A stretch of 56,637 bases of DNA from Burkholderiales bacterium (GCA_031270015.1 JAISYH010000030.1:1-56637), one strand, 5' to 3'; shown: positions 1 to 8,686, counted from the stretch's first letter. Notes: generated from the letters alone by a model not told the origin. A program made the numbers and translations.

Positions 1-1
1 C

Positions 2-202
2 AAAGGGCAAGAATACCGCGCGCAAATCAACGTCAGAATCGCGCCGCAAAACATCTGTCGAGCACGGGAACAGATCGCCAGAATCGCCGCGTCCCCTGAA
101 TGTTCAGTCGCGGCGCAGGGCAGCAACGGCTTGGGTGTGGACTATACCCGATATGCCAACACGCTGATCCACATCCATTATCTGGACGAGAACGAATCAT
201 GA
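2..202 (+). CDS. Partial small phage-like protein, copy 1
   Basis: The 5' end lies outside the window; the frame reads from base 2 to TGA at 200-202 (66 residues). I do not recognise a family. Its sequence matches the last 66 codons of the gene at 612-953 without any indel at an offset of exactly 751 bp, with scattered substitutions, so the two are tandem paralogues; both end in HIHYLDENES. The stop overlaps the ATG of the next gene (ATGA at 199-202), suggesting translational coupling. Position beside an integrase suggests cargo of an integrated element. Function unknown. Confidence 0.6.
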   Translation, partial: KGQEYRAQINVRIAPQNICRAREQIARIAASPECSVAAQGSNGLGVDYTRYANTLIHIHYLDENES

Positions 203-495
203 AAAAGATTTACAAAGTAAGGCGACCATACAGCCGCACAGTCATTGACGCCGAATGCGCGTCAGTGGCGGCGCTGATCAAGGCAAACTGGGATTTATTC
301 CCCGACGTTCCGTCGCAGAAACTCAATCTTATTGCTGCTGAGATCGACGACGCGATCAAAAATGGTCAGCGCTATTTCGGGGGTAGCTTTTTCCTCGAAC
401 ACGGCTTGGGCGCTTGTCCAGCACAAATCGAGTGTGTCTGTCACAAAAATCGCGGCGTCGTTGGCAGGGTGAATTATCCGCCGCGCTGGGCTTGA
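199..495 (+). CDS. Hypothetical protein of integrated element
   Basis: 98 residues from an ATG that overlaps the stop of the preceding gene (ATGA), which favours this start. It begins MKKIYKVRRPYSRTVIDAEC and is mixed alpha/charged with no signal peptide or membrane segment. The first 60 or so residues look like a normal protein. The cysteine-rich tail (about residues 65-98) looks less natural and overlaps another plausible reading frame, so a frameshift near base 400-460 may have spliced two frames. No function can be assigned. Confidence 0.45.
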   Translation: MKKIYKVRRPYSRTVIDAECASVAALIKANWDLFPDVPSQKLNLIAAEIDDAIKNGQRYFGGSFFLEHGLGACPAQIECVCHKNRGVVGRVNYPPRWA

Positions 496-605
496 ATGAC
501 GCGCGGCGGCTGCGTTATTGGCTGACCGGAGGACGCCCGATACCGGACGGCGTCCTTGCTGATTGCGCTGCGTTGTTGCGCTCAAAAATAAATACCAAAC
601 AGGAG
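444..605 (+). pseudogene. Possible remnant of a helix-turn-helix protein
   Basis: In the frame of the downstream gene, bases 444-605 encode a stretch with the look of a phage-type helix-turn-helix regulator: GELSAALGLNDARRLRYWL followed by GGRPIPDGVLADCAALL. The 'LGL..ARR.R.WL.G.RPIPDGV' pattern is seen in small prophage DNA-binding proteins. It has no convincing start and no stop of its own before the ATG at 612. It overlaps the end of the 199-495 frame, so it is best read as a broken gene. Inference only. Confidence 0.35.
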
Positions 606-611
606 GGAAAA

Positions 612-953
612 ATGGACATAGTCAAAGTCAAAGCGGAAGGCACATTGAAGGAAATCCTTGCGCATGCGGTACGAATTGCCTCAGTCAAAAGCTTTTTGAT
701 GTTCTTAGGCGAGCGTACGACATATTGGCGCGCCGACGCTGAATACGAAATCAGAGGGCAGGAATACCGCGCGCGAATCAACGTCAAAATCGCGCCGCAA
801 AACATCTGCCGAGCGAGGGAACAGATCGCTCGATACGCCGCTTTCCCTGAACGCTCTGTCGCGGTGCAGGGCAGCAACGGCTTGGGCGTGGACTATACCC
901 GATATTCCGACACGCTGATCCACATCCATTATCTGGACGAGAACGAATCATGA
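612..953 (+). CDS. Small phage-like protein, copy 2
   Basis: 113 residues. ATG at 612 is preceded by a strong ribosome binding site (AGGAGGG at 601-607), which sets the start although the frame is open further upstream. No signal peptide or membrane span is visible. The last 66 codons are a diverged copy of the partial gene at 2-202 (period 751 bp). No recognised domain. A hairpin terminator follows at 1007-1048. Context suggests accessory cargo of the element carrying the integrase at 1215-2207. Confidence 0.6.
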   Translation: MDIVKVKAEGTLKEILAHAVRIASVKSFLMFLGERTTYWRADAEYEIRGQEYRARINVKIAPQNICRAREQIARYAAFPERSVAVQGSNGLGVDYTRYSDTLIHIHYLDENES

Positions 954-1006
954 TCTGGAAAGAAGATCATCCATGTTGGCAAAGAAGCCGAAAGGCGTGA
1001 GAGCAG

Positions 1007-1048
1007 AAAAGTCAGAACGTTCTGTTCTCAGGACTTTTTGTTTTTTTG
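1007..1048 (+). terminator. Rho-independent terminator after phage-like genes
   Basis: AAAAGTC (1007-1013) pairs with GACTTTT (1032-1038). The interior contains the self-complementary AGAACGTTCT, and a T-rich run (TTTTTGTTTTTTT) follows to 1048. It would end plus-strand transcripts of the small genes before the converging integrase gene. Confidence 0.6.
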
Positions 1049-1214
1049 ACTTAATTCAATCTTTTGTTTGATTTCGCAACGTAGTAAAAACGTAGTAATG
1101 CAAAAACGCGCGTGATGGGTTATCACCGCCCGGTGGCGTCGTTCAATATCGGCAAGAAAAGCGAGCATCGCAAGCGCCGTTTTTTTCGTGGGCAAAAATG
1201 CCAAATCGGCGATA

Positions 1215-2207
1215 TCAATTAAGATGCTTTGCAACGTCAGACATGTTTGGGACATAGTAAACGGACTGCAAAATACGTAGATCACGATGACCGCTGATCT
1301 TGGCGAGCGTCATCGCGTCCACTTTTTCAGCGAGCCGCGTCAGCGCCTCGCGCCGTGAGTCGTGAAAATGCAGGTCGGAAAGCAAGACACGGTCGCGGGT
1401 TTTGCGAAACAGTGATTCAAGCTGGTTGCTGCCGATGCCGAAAATCAGATTTTCGTCGGTTCCGCGCATCTGCTTGATGATGCGAACAGCTTCTTTTGAA
1501 AGCGGAACAACACGCGCTGTCCCGTTCTTGGTTTCAGTTAGTCTCGCAGTCTGGGCTTTGAGATCAACGCGATCCCAAGTCAACCCGACAATCTCACCGG
1601 CACGCATCGCAGTTTCGATCGCAAATAACAGGCATGCCCCGACTCTCGATTGCAGTGTTTCCGGCTTTGTGTCGCGCTCATAGCCACACGCATACAGTAA
1701 TCGCTCGACCTCATCGTCAGTGATACGCCGATCGCGTGGCTTCGGCTGGGCGGGACGTTTGACAGCGCTCATCGGGTTATTGGGCAGCCAGCGCCATTCT
1801 TTGACCGCTGTGTTGATCGCTGCCGACATCAACGTCCACTCGCGGTTGACGGTGCTCGACAGCACATCTTTGAGCCGGTTATCGCGCCAGTGCGCAAAAT
1901 GCTCTGACCTTAACTCTTCGAGCGCGATTTTTGCGATGCTGTCCTCGCGGATAAATCGCGCAATCCTCATTGTTTCCCATCTGGCGCCTTTATGCTTTGG
2001 CGAAACGTCTTCCGAGTAGCGCAGCAGAACATCCCCCAGCGTCTTCCCGCGCACTGGACGTCCAACCAGTTGGGCGTGTTCTTCAGCGTTGATCATGCGC
2101 TCCCACTCCTGAGCGTCAAGCTTTGTCAGAAACGTTTTTGTTTTGCGCTGACCTTTGCGATAGATACGCGCTCGCCATTTTCCTGAAGGAAGTTTATCGA
2201 TACTCAT
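1215..2207 (-). CDS. Tyrosine recombinase/integrase
   Basis: 330 residues from the ATG at 2207 (MSIDKLPSGKWRARIYRKGQ); the frame extends upstream to 2258 but that part reads through the promoter region. The N-terminus is an arm-binding type domain for a phage integrase. The C-terminal catalytic domain shows the tyrosine recombinase residues: R202 in AMRAGE, K227 in TKNGT, H282-x-x-R285 in HDSRRE, H307 in SGHRD and the nucleophile Y317 or Y318 in SVYYVP. It integrates and excises DNA at an att site. The gene lies 155 bp beyond the 3' end of a tRNA-Leu gene, the usual target, so the element extends leftward out of the window. Appears intact. Confidence 0.9.
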   Translation of the reverse strand: MSIDKLPSGKWRARIYRKGQRKTKTFLTKLDAQEWERMINAEEHAQLVGRPVRGKTLGDVLLRYSEDVSPKHKGARWETMRIARFIREDSIAKIALEELRSEHFAHWRDNRLKDVLSSTVNREWTLMSAAINTAVKEWRWLPNNPMSAVKRPAQPKPRDRRITDDEVERLLYACGYERDTKPETLQSRVGACLLFAIETAMRAGEIVGLTWDRVDLKAQTARLTETKNGTARVVPLSKEAVRIIKQMRGTDENLIFGIGSNQLESLFRKTRDRVLLSDLHFHDSRREALTRLAEKVDAMTLAKISGHRDLRILQSVYYVPNMSDVAKHLN

Positions 2208-2289
2208 GACCAATTCCGTGACCAAAATATATACGGGTAAGATTACCAAATTGGTCAAATTTGTCTAGATTTGTCCCATTTTGGTCACG
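2207..2289. promoter_or_regulatory. TGACCAA/TTGGTCA repeats upstream of the integrase
   Basis: CGTGACCAAAAT (2217-2228) recurs as its exact reverse complement ATTTTGGTCACG (2278-2289). Another TGACCAA sits at 2207-2213, and a near-palindrome ACCAAATTGGT at 2245-2255 lies roughly at the centre. The array covers the integrase start and the space toward the tRNA. It could be arm-type integrase sites or an operator. Assignment is inferred; the repeats are directly visible. Confidence 0.45.
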
Positions 2290-2324
2290 ATGAAAAATGC
2301 TTGAAAACCCCACCAGTAAACAAA

Positions 2325-2346
2325 AAAGCACGCTATAGCGTGCTTT
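2325..2346 (-). terminator. Terminator downstream of tRNA-Leu
   Basis: A perfect 22-bp palindrome, AAAGCACGCT/ATAGCGTGCTTT, read on the minus strand just past the tRNA 3' end and followed by further T residues (TTTTTTG). It should terminate the tRNA transcript. Confidence 0.75.
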
Positions 2347-2361
2347 AATAATTTTAAGGTG

Positions 2362-2446
2362 TGGTGCCGACGATGAGACTCGAACTCATACGGCTTTCGC
2401 CACTGCCCCCTCAAGACAGCGTGTCTACCAATTTCACCACGTCGGC
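2362..2446 (-). tRNA. tRNA-Leu (GAG)
   Basis: 85 nt on the minus strand, from GCCGACG at 2446 to an encoded CCA at 2362-2364. The acceptor stem GCCGACG/CGTCGGC pairs fully. The D arm reads TGGTAGACAC, and the anticodon stem CTGTC/GGCAG flanks loop TTGAGGG with anticodon GAG. A long variable arm (TGGCGAAAGCCG) marks a class II tRNA, and the T arm is TTCGAGTC. Many betaproteobacteria carry tpiA-secG-tRNA-Leu, and the same order is seen here. The 3' half is the likely attachment site of the element whose integrase is adjacent. Confidence 0.93.
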
Positions 2447-2477
2447 GTGTTTCAGAACGGCATGATTGTATCGTTTT

Positions 2478-2966
2478 TTACTGGTGGGCGGGCGTCTCTT
2501 TCGCTGTTTTTCCCGTAGTCGTTGCCATATCGGAAGACGCTGCGTTCGTTTCGTTGACAGGCGGCGCGGATTCAGTCGTCGTTTCAGCAGGGGTCGCGTT
2601 TGCCGGTGGCGCGTTTTCCGTTTCGGGAAGCTGCGGAACATCGGCAGGGGTGGACGTCGTAGTCGGAACAGTTTGTTGCTGTTGAACGGCGCGCTCCATC
2701 ACGCCGCCGTCGGATATTGCCGAGATTTGTTTCGTGCTGTAATAAGTCAACCCCAGGCTGGTAATAAAGAAAACAGTTACCAGCGCGGCGGTGGTACGCG
2801 ACAGGAAGTTGGCGGAACCCGCCGCTCCGAATATCGAGCCGGAAGCGCCGCCGCCGAATGCTGCGCCCATATCAGCGCCTTTCCCATGTTGTAACAATAC
2901 GAAAACACAAACTGCTACGGCGACTAAAATATGAATGGCGATTAAAAAGCTAAATAAAAAATCCAT
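2478..2966 (-). CDS. secG: Preprotein translocase subunit SecG
   Basis: 162 residues, longer than the usual 75-110 because of a Pro/Thr/Ala-rich C-terminal extension (about residues 95-162). SecG is the small inner-membrane partner of SecY and SecE that stimulates SecA-driven export. Two membrane segments are visible (about residues 4-24 and 55-77), flanking the conserved cytoplasmic loop with LLQHGKGADMGAAFGGG and a phenylalanine/glycine-rich turn. It lies 21 bp downstream of tpiA on the same strand and just upstream of tRNA-Leu, a classic arrangement. The disordered tail is low-complexity and unlikely to be needed for the core role. Confidence 0.93.
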   Translation of the reverse strand: MDFLFSFLIAIHILVAVAVCVFVLLQHGKGADMGAAFGGGASGSIFGAAGSANFLSRTTAALVTVFFITSLGLTYYSTKQISAISDGGVMERAVQQQQTVPTTTSTPADVPQLPETENAPPANATPAETTTESAPPVNETNAASSDMATTTGKTAKETPAHQ

Positions 2967-2987
2967 TATTTTCTCGAAAAGTGATGT

Positions 2988-3731
2988 TTAAGACCGTCCG
3001 GTCTTGATGATGGTTAAAAATTCTTCGGCGTTCAATGACGCGCCGCCAACCAGCGCGCCGTCAACGTTGGCGATATGCAGTAGTGTTTTAGCATTGGCGG
3101 ATTTGACGCTGCCGCCATAAAGCAATTGGGTATCTTTGTTTCCAGCACGGTGTATCAGGTCACGCAACAAGGCGTGTACTTCGCCAATGTTGTCGGCGTT
3201 AGCGGCGCGACCGGTACCGATTGCCCAAACCGGCTCGTAAGCCACAATCATTTTCGTTTTGAGCGACGTGTCGGCGGTATCGAGTACTGCTGTCAATTGT
3301 CGTGTGACTACTGCGTGAGTTTCACCGCGCTCGCGTTCATCCAAAGTTTCACCAACGCAAACGATTGGTTGTAGTCCGGCGGTCGCGGCGGTTTGTGCTT
3401 TTTGCGCGACTTGCGCGTCGCTTTCGTGATGATACGCTCGTCGTTCGGAGTGACCGACGATCACGCAATGGCAACCAAAATCTTGCAGCATGGATGCGGA
3501 AACTTCTCCGGTCATTGCGCCGTTTGTATGTTTGCTGACATTTTGCGCGCCCCATCTGATACAGCTGCCGGCGAGCATTTGTTCGGTTTGCGACAAATAT
3601 GGAAAAGGAACGCAGACGGCGACGCGATCTTCGCTACACACCCCGGCGCGCAGCGCGTTGAGAAGCGCGGCGTTTTCCGGCAGACTGCCGTGCATTTTCC
3701 AGTTGCCGACAATGTATTTTGCCGATAGCAT
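2988..3731 (-). CDS. tpiA: Triose-phosphate isomerase
   Basis: 247 residues, normal length for this cytoplasmic glycolytic enzyme, which interconverts dihydroxyacetone phosphate and glyceraldehyde 3-phosphate. Substrate-binding N10 and K12 lie in GNWKM, the electrophilic H94 in VGHSERR and the catalytic base E166 in AYEPVWAIGTG, where the mobile loop starts. The phosphate-binding YGGSVK and GALVGGASL motifs near the C-terminus are intact. First gene of a tpiA-secG-tRNA-Leu unit on the minus strand. Confidence 0.97.
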   Translation of the reverse strand: MLSAKYIVGNWKMHGSLPENAALLNALRAGVCSEDRVAVCVPFPYLSQTEQMLAGSCIRWGAQNVSKHTNGAMTGEVSASMLQDFGCHCVIVGHSERRAYHHESDAQVAQKAQTAATAGLQPIVCVGETLDERERGETHAVVTRQLTAVLDTADTSLKTKMIVAYEPVWAIGTGRAANADNIGEVHALLRDLIHRAGNKDTQLLYGGSVKSANAKTLLHIANVDGALVGGASLNAEEFLTIIKTGRS

Positions 3732-3896
3732 AATTCAGATGATGAACGAAGAATTTGGAATTGAAAATAATCCGAAATTCTACACAGAGAAGCATGTTTA
3801 CCGCAAGTAGCGGAAGTCCGGAATGTGTTATGGGTATGTTTCCATTCAGATATGGTTTTTACTTGTGTTTTGCGCTGTAAAATGTCGCCGCTGATC

Positions 3897-3902
3897 TATA
3901 AT
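3897..3902 (+). promoter_or_regulatory. Candidate -10 box upstream of psd
   Basis: A TATAAT hexamer lies 73 bp before the psd start in the space between divergent tpiA and psd. No good -35 hexamer is seen at 16-18 bp, so this is a tentative promoter. Confidence 0.3.
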
Positions 3903-3974
3903 GTTGCGGTTAAACGCGTTGTGATACCACGAAAGCGGAAACGCAATTATCCGAAACGACACTAAAGGATTGAT

Positions 3975-4640
3975 TTGTCAAACGATTATTATCCCCATCC
4001 GTGGCTGGCGCGTGAAGGCTGGTTTTTTCTTACAATCGCTGTCGCGGCTGCCATTCTTTCTACCATTTTGGCATGTTTTTATGGCGTGTTTGCTTGGTTA
4101 GCGGGATTGTGCTGGCTGGCGACGCTCTTTGTTTTTCAGTTTTTCCGTGATCCGAAGCGAACAATTCCGACACAAGAAAACGCGGTGTTGTGCCCGGCGG
4201 ACGGGCGTGTGATCAAAGTGGAGACGACGCAGGACCCCTATCTGCAACGCGAGGCGTTGAAAATCAGTGTGTTTATGAATGTATTCAATGTTCATTCCAA
4301 TCGTATGCCTGTAGACGGCGTTGTGCGTTGCGTTTGGTATGATGCCGGTCGCTTTTTTAATGCCGCACTCGATAAGGCGTCGTTGGAAAATGAGCGCAAC
4401 GCGCTGCATATTGTCACGAAAAATGGCGTGGACATCACTTGTGTGCAAATTGCCGGATTAATAGCGAGACGTATTCTTTGTTATGTGAAATCGGGGGACG
4501 AGGTCATTCGCGGGCAGCGTTACGGCTTTATCCGTTTTGGTTCTCGGGTGGATATTTATTTGCCGCCGTCGGCGCGAGCGCGCGTTGCGTTAGGAGAAAA
4601 AGTGCGGGCAACGGAAACGGTGCTTGCCGAATTACCGTAA
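3975..4640 (+). CDS. psd: Phosphatidylserine decarboxylase (short proenzyme)
   Basis: 221 residues, matching the short membrane-associated form of the family. It decarboxylates phosphatidylserine to phosphatidylethanolamine at the inner membrane. Two adjacent hydrophobic segments (about residues 16-35 and 37-55) anchor it. The conserved CPADGRV (73-79) and [11 protein letters not shown] (100-110) stretches are present. Self-cleavage is expected between G189 and S190 in RFGSRVD, giving a pyruvoyl-Ser cofactor. The start is TTG at 3975 with AAAGGA 7 bases upstream; no ATG or GTG fits. It is followed 23 bp later by pssA, whose product makes its substrate, so the pair is an operon. Confidence 0.93.
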   Translation: MSNDYYPHPWLAREGWFFLTIAVAAAILSTILACFYGVFAWLAGLCWLATLFVFQFFRDPKRTIPTQENAVLCPADGRVIKVETTQDPYLQREALKISVFMNVFNVHSNRMPVDGVVRCVWYDAGRFFNAALDKASLENERNALHIVTKNGVDITCVQIAGLIARRILCYVKSGDEVIRGQRYGFIRFGSRVDIYLPPSARARVALGEKVRATETVLAELP

Positions 4641-4663
4641 TCGTCGCTGGCGCGGGAAATTCT

Positions 4664-5425
4664 ATGTTTGAAGACGATCAAAAAGAACGAATTTTACGTA
4701 AAACACGAGGCCAGCGGCGCGGCATTTATTTTTTGCCGAATTTATTTACAACGGCGTCGTTATTCGCCGGTTTCTTCTCGATCGTTCAGGGATACAGCGG
4801 TTATTTTTCATATGCGGCGGCGGCGATTTTCGTCGCGATGGTGCTTGACAGTTTGGATGGTCGCGTCGCGCGAATGACAAAGACGCAAAGTCCGTTTGGT
4901 GCCGAGTACGATAGTTTGTCCGATATGGTGTCGTTCGGCGTCGCGCCAGCGTTGTTGATTTATGTTTGGGCATTAAATCAATTGGGTAAACTTGGCTGGT
5001 TGGCGGCGTTTGTTTTTGTCGCTGGTGCGGCGTTGCGGTTAGCGCGTTTCAATACCATGTTGGAAGTTGCCGACAAACGTTGGTTCATCGGATTACCGAG
5101 TCCGGCGGCGGCGGCGTTGGTTGCCGGTTTTGTCTGGATTTCGCATGACAATGAAATTATCGCGCGCAATGTGCTGTGGCTGGCTTGGGGGGTGACGCTG
5201 TTTGCCGGAATCACGATGATTTCCAACATCAAATATTTCAGCTTCAAAACGATCAATCTGCGTAAAAGCGTGCCGTTTATGTCCATCTCCATTCTGGTGC
5301 TGGTATTTGCGCTGATTGCTTGGGATCCGCCGCTGGTGCTTTTTTCTTGTGTCGCGATTTACGCGCTTTCCGGTTTCGTGATTTTCGGCTGGTTGTGGTG
5401 GAGAGAACGAAGGCGCAAAGATTAG
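4664..5425 (+). CDS. pssA: CDP-diacylglycerol-serine O-phosphatidyltransferase
   Basis: 253 residues from the ATG at 4664; the frame is open further upstream but that part overlaps psd. It condenses CDP-diacylglycerol with serine to give phosphatidylserine and CMP. The CDP-alcohol phosphatidyltransferase signature D-x2-DG-x2-AR-x8-G-x3-D-x3-D is complete from D62 to D87 (DSLDGRVAR then G79, D83, D87). About eight hydrophobic segments follow and the protein ends in a basic WWRERRRKD tail. This is the integral-membrane type II enzyme, not the E. coli PLD-like type. It is paired with psd in one operon. Confidence 0.94.
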   Translation: MFEDDQKERILRKTRGQRRGIYFLPNLFTTASLFAGFFSIVQGYSGYFSYAAAAIFVAMVLDSLDGRVARMTKTQSPFGAEYDSLSDMVSFGVAPALLIYVWALNQLGKLGWLAAFVFVAGAALRLARFNTMLEVADKRWFIGLPSPAAAALVAGFVWISHDNEIIARNVLWLAWGVTLFAGITMISNIKYFSFKTINLRKSVPFMSISILVLVFALIAWDPPLVLFSCVAIYALSGFVIFGWLWWRERRRKD

Positions 5426-5464
5426 AACGTTTTTGGCTCAAAAGCGATCATTGTGAGTCATAGG

Positions 5465-5516
5465 GCGAAGCAATCCAGAGGTTACTGCGGCGCTCTAAGC
5501 CTCGCAATGGCGAGCG
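5465..5516. repeat. Degenerate REP-like element
   Basis: GCGAAGCAATCCAG (5465-5478) and CCTCGCAATGGCGAGCG (5500-5516) match the two arms of the palindrome at 39800-39880, but with a shortened, diverged centre. It sits in the pssA-lepA intergenic space and looks like an old copy of the same dispersed repeat. Confidence 0.55.
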
Positions 5517-5585
5517 TTGTTTGTGTCAATAACTAAACCACAAAAATGCGCTAGCGCAAATTGAACCGGCTTTTCACTTCTGTAC

Positions 5586-5591
5586 TATAAT
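5586..5591 (+). promoter_or_regulatory. Candidate -10 box upstream of lepA
   Basis: TATAAT 51 bp before the lepA start, with TTGAAC at 5561-5566 as a possible -35 box (19-bp spacer, longer than ideal). Tentative sigma-70 promoter for the lepA operon. Confidence 0.35.
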
Positions 5592-5641
5592 ATATAGCTT
5601 TGTTTTGAGGGCGGCATGCCCGCGTTATCCGGAAATCCTGA

Positions 5642-7435
5642 GTGCAAAACGTTCGTAATTTTTCCATTATCGCGCATATCGATCACGGTAAATCGACGCT
5701 GGCGGATCGTCTGATCCAGCGTTGCGGCGGTTTGTCCGAGCGCGAAATGGATGCGCAGGTGCTCGACTCGATGGATCTCGAGCGCGAGCGCGGCATCACG
5801 ATTAAGGCGCAAACGGTGGCGTTGCGTTATCAGGCGCGCGACGGACAACGATACTTGTTGAATATGATCGACACGCCCGGACACGTCGATTTCGCTTATG
5901 AAGTGTCGCGCTCGTTGGCGGCGTGCGAAGGCGCGCTGCTGGTGGTCGACGCCGCGCAAGGCGTCGAGGCGCAAACGGTCGCTAATTGCTATACGGCGAT
6001 TGAACAAGGCGTCGAGGTGTTTCCGGTATTGAATAAAATCGATTTGCCTTCGGCGGAACCCGAGCGGGTGATCGAAGAGATCGAAGATATCGTCGGTATC
6101 AAGGCGACGGACGCCATTCGCATTAGCGCGAAAACCGGCGAAGGCATCGACGATATACTCGAAGCGATCATCGCGCGCATTCCCCCTCCCCAAGGCAAAG
6201 CGGACGCGCCGTTACAGGCATTGATCATTGATTCCTGGTTTGATAATTATGTCGGCGTTGTCATGCTGGTACGGGTCATGCAAGGCACGCTGAAAACTCG
6301 CGACAAAATTCAACTGATGTCCACTGGCGCGTCGTACCATTGCGAACAAATCGGCGTGTTCACGCCGAAACCGGTCACGCAATTGGAACTTTCGGCGGGC
6401 GAAGTCGGTTTTGTGATTGCGGGTATCAAGGAATTGAAAGCGGCGAAAGTCGGCGATACAGTGACGTTGGCGGGTAACCCGGCGGCTCAACCTTTGCCCG
6501 GTTTCAAGGAAGTTAAGCCGCAAGTGTTCGCGGGATTGTATCCTGTCGAGTCGAATCAATACGAAGCGTTGCGCGAAGCGCTTGACAAGTTGAAATTAAA
6601 CGACGCGTCGTTGCATTACGAGCCCGAGGTGTCGGAAGCACTGGGGTTTGGTTTCCGCTGCGGTTTTTTGGGCTTATTACATATGGATATCGTTCAGGAG
6701 CGCTTGGAACGCGAATACGATATGGATTTGGTAACCACCGCGCCGACGGTAATTTATCAATTACTGTTGTTCGACGGTACGGTAACCGAAATCGAAAATC
6801 CGTCCAAATTGCCCGACTTATCGCGTATCAAAGAAATCCGCGAGCCGATTATTACGGCGACGATTCTTGCGCCGCAGGATTATGTCGGTTCGGTGCTGAC
6901 GTTGTGTACGGAAAAACGCGGCGTGCAAAAAAATATGCAATATCTTGGTCGTCAGATTATGTTGACTTATGAGCTGCCGATGGCGGAAGTCGTCATGGAT
7001 TTTTTTGATCGTTTGAAGTCGGTGTCGCGCGGTTATGCGTCACTCGATTACGATTTCAAGGAGTTCTGCGCGGCGGATGTGGTCAAGCTCGATATTCTGA
7101 TCAATGGCGAGCGTGTGGACGCGTTATCATCGATGGTGCATCGTTCAGCGGTGCAATATCGCGGGCGCGATGTGGTGGCGCGGATGCGTAAGCTGATACC
7201 AAGACAGATGTTTGATGTCGCCGTGCAGGCGGCGATTGGCGGACAAATCGTTGCGCGGGAAACAGTCAAAGCGCTACGTAAAAACGTGTTGGCGAAATGC
7301 TACGGTGGCGATGTGACGCGTAAACGCAAACTGCTCGAAAAACAAAAAGCGGGTAAAAAGAGGATGAAAGCCGTAGGCAATGTAGAAATCCCGCAAGAAG
7401 CGTTTTTGGCGATTCTTCAAGTGGAAGACAAATAA
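5642..7435 (+). CDS. lepA: Translation elongation factor 4 (LepA)
   Basis: 597 residues, the normal length. This ribosomal GTPase back-translocates or remodels stalled ribosomes. The G1 motif AHIDHGKST (about 11-19), G2 ERGITI, G3 DTPGHVDF and G4 NKIDLP are intact. The EF-G-like domains II, III and V follow, then the LepA-specific C-terminal domain ending in a lysine-rich stretch. The start is GTG at 5642, the first in-frame start giving the canonical N-terminus [15 protein letters not shown]. It heads a lepA-lepB-DUF4845-rnc-era run, the usual proteobacterial order. Confidence 0.97.
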   Translation: MQNVRNFSIIAHIDHGKSTLADRLIQRCGGLSEREMDAQVLDSMDLERERGITIKAQTVALRYQARDGQRYLLNMIDTPGHVDFAYEVSRSLAACEGALLVVDAAQGVEAQTVANCYTAIEQGVEVFPVLNKIDLPSAEPERVIEEIEDIVGIKATDAIRISAKTGEGIDDILEAIIARIPPPQGKADAPLQALIIDSWFDNYVGVVMLVRVMQGTLKTRDKIQLMSTGASYHCEQIGVFTPKPVTQLELSAGEVGFVIAGIKELKAAKVGDTVTLAGNPAAQPLPGFKEVKPQVFAGLYPVESNQYEALREALDKLKLNDASLHYEPEVSEALGFGFRCGFLGLLHMDIVQERLEREYDMDLVTTAPTVIYQLLLFDGTVTEIENPSKLPDLSRIKEIREPIITATILAPQDYVGSVLTLCTEKRGVQKNMQYLGRQIMLTYELPMAEVVMDFFDRLKSVSRGYASLDYDFKEFCAADVVKLDILINGERVDALSSMVHRSAVQYRGRDVVARMRKLIPRQMFDVAVQAAIGGQIVARETVKALRKNVLAKCYGGDVTRKRKLLEKQKAGKKRMKAVGNVEIPQEAFLAILQVEDK

Positions 7436-7445
7436 GGTTTGATGA

Positions 7446-8285
7446 ATGGGCACATTAAATTTTCCATTGATACTTTTTATCTTGACGTTGGCGACCGGCA
7501 TAATTTGGGCATTGGATCGCTTCCTCTGGCGGAAAAAACGCGATAAGGACGTACCGACACCGGCTTGGATCGACTATTCGGGCAGTTTTTTTCCAGTCCT
7601 GCTCATCGTTTTCGCGCTGCGCAGTTTCGTGGTCGAGCCGTTCAAAATTCCATCGTCGTCGATGCGTCCGACGCTGGAAGTCGGAGATTTCATACTCGTC
7701 AATAAATTCAGTTATGGCATTCGTTTGCCGATCATCGAGAAAAAAATCATTCCGTTCGGCAACCCGAAACGTGGCGATTTGATCGTTTTCCGTTATCCGT
7801 TAAATCCATCTCAGGATTACATCAAGCGTGTCATCGGCGTGCCTGGCGACACGGTAGAATATCGTGATAAGATATTGACGGTAAACGGGAAACCCCTGCC
7901 GCATTTGCCCGACGGCGAGTATGCGTACCTGGAAAGCGTCGGTCGGTTCGAAACCTTGCAGCGTTTTTCCGAAACGGCTTACCCGAAAGACGGAGAACGC
8001 AGTTATCATGTCGCCGTTGATCCCGGATATCCGGCGCTGGATCTGAACAGTGTGCGGCGTTTTGAGTATCAAGGCGCATGCGCATATGCGCATGATGGGT
8101 TTCGTTGCGTCGTGCCAGAGGGACATTATTGGGCGATGGGCGATAACCGCGACCGGAGCGACGACAGCCGTTATTGGGGGTTTGTGCCGGATGATTATTT
8201 GCGAGGCAAAGCGTTTTTTATTTGGTTTAATTGGGACGATATTTCGAGTTTTTCGTTCGAACGAATAGGCAGCAGTATTCAATAG
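7446..8285 (+). CDS. lepB: Signal peptidase I
   Basis: 279 residues. This inner-membrane serine/lysine protease removes signal peptides from exported proteins. Membrane segments lie at about 5-25 and 46-62, followed by box B with the nucleophile S72 in PSSSMRPTL. The general base K127 is in DYIKRVIGVPGD, and box E is MGDNRDRSDDSRYWGFVP. All catalytic boxes are present. The gene begins 10 bp after lepA, consistent with a shared transcript. Confidence 0.96.
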   Translation: MGTLNFPLILFILTLATGIIWALDRFLWRKKRDKDVPTPAWIDYSGSFFPVLLIVFALRSFVVEPFKIPSSSMRPTLEVGDFILVNKFSYGIRLPIIEKKIIPFGNPKRGDLIVFRYPLNPSQDYIKRVIGVPGDTVEYRDKILTVNGKPLPHLPDGEYAYLESVGRFETLQRFSETAYPKDGERSYHVAVDPGYPALDLNSVRRFEYQGACAYAHDGFRCVVPEGHYWAMGDNRDRSDDSRYWGFVPDDYLRGKAFFIWFNWDDISSFSFERIGSSIQ

Positions 8286-8292
8286 AGAGGAA

Positions 8293-8652
8293 ATGGCAAT
8301 GAACAGAGCAACGAAATTCAAACAACAGGGGTTATCGGTTTGGGGACTTTTGGCGGTCATCTTTCTGGCAATTATCGTAATTTGGATCGGTATCAAGGTC
8401 GTCCCTGAGTACATTACGGCGAGTTCGGTGAATAGCTGCTTGCAGGATGCGTATGCGAGTGGCGGCGGCGATTACAATAGAATCAAAAATAATTTTATTC
8501 AGTGCCTTAACATTAATGCCGTTTATGAAACCGGTAACTATAATCTCACCATGCACGGGAAAACGCTTAATCTAGAATGGAAAGTACTGTTGCCGATTGC
8601 TGGAAATATGTCGTTGTTGCTCGAATTTTCCAATCAAGCGCCAGAATATTGA
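8293..8652 (+). CDS. DUF4845 membrane-anchored protein
   Basis: 119 residues. One N-terminal membrane segment (about 15-36, LLAVIFLAIIVIWIGI) is followed by a small periplasmic domain. The size, the KVVPEYI motif after the anchor and the position between lepB and rnc match the DUF4845 family, which is common there in beta- and gammaproteobacteria. Its function is not established. The start at 8293 follows GAGAGGAAA; a second ATG lies two codons downstream. Confidence 0.8.
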   Translation: MAMNRATKFKQQGLSVWGLLAVIFLAIIVIWIGIKVVPEYITASSVNSCLQDAYASGGGDYNRIKNNFIQCLNINAVYETGNYNLTMHGKTLNLEWKVLLPIAGNMSLLLEFSNQAPEY

Positions 8653-8686
8653 TCGTTTTGACAGATATTTGATCGTTTAGTTTTTC

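Noticed and set aside
1028-1285. 85-codon minus-strand open frame after the integrase
   Set aside because: Overlaps the integrase end and the terminator; no protein-like features.
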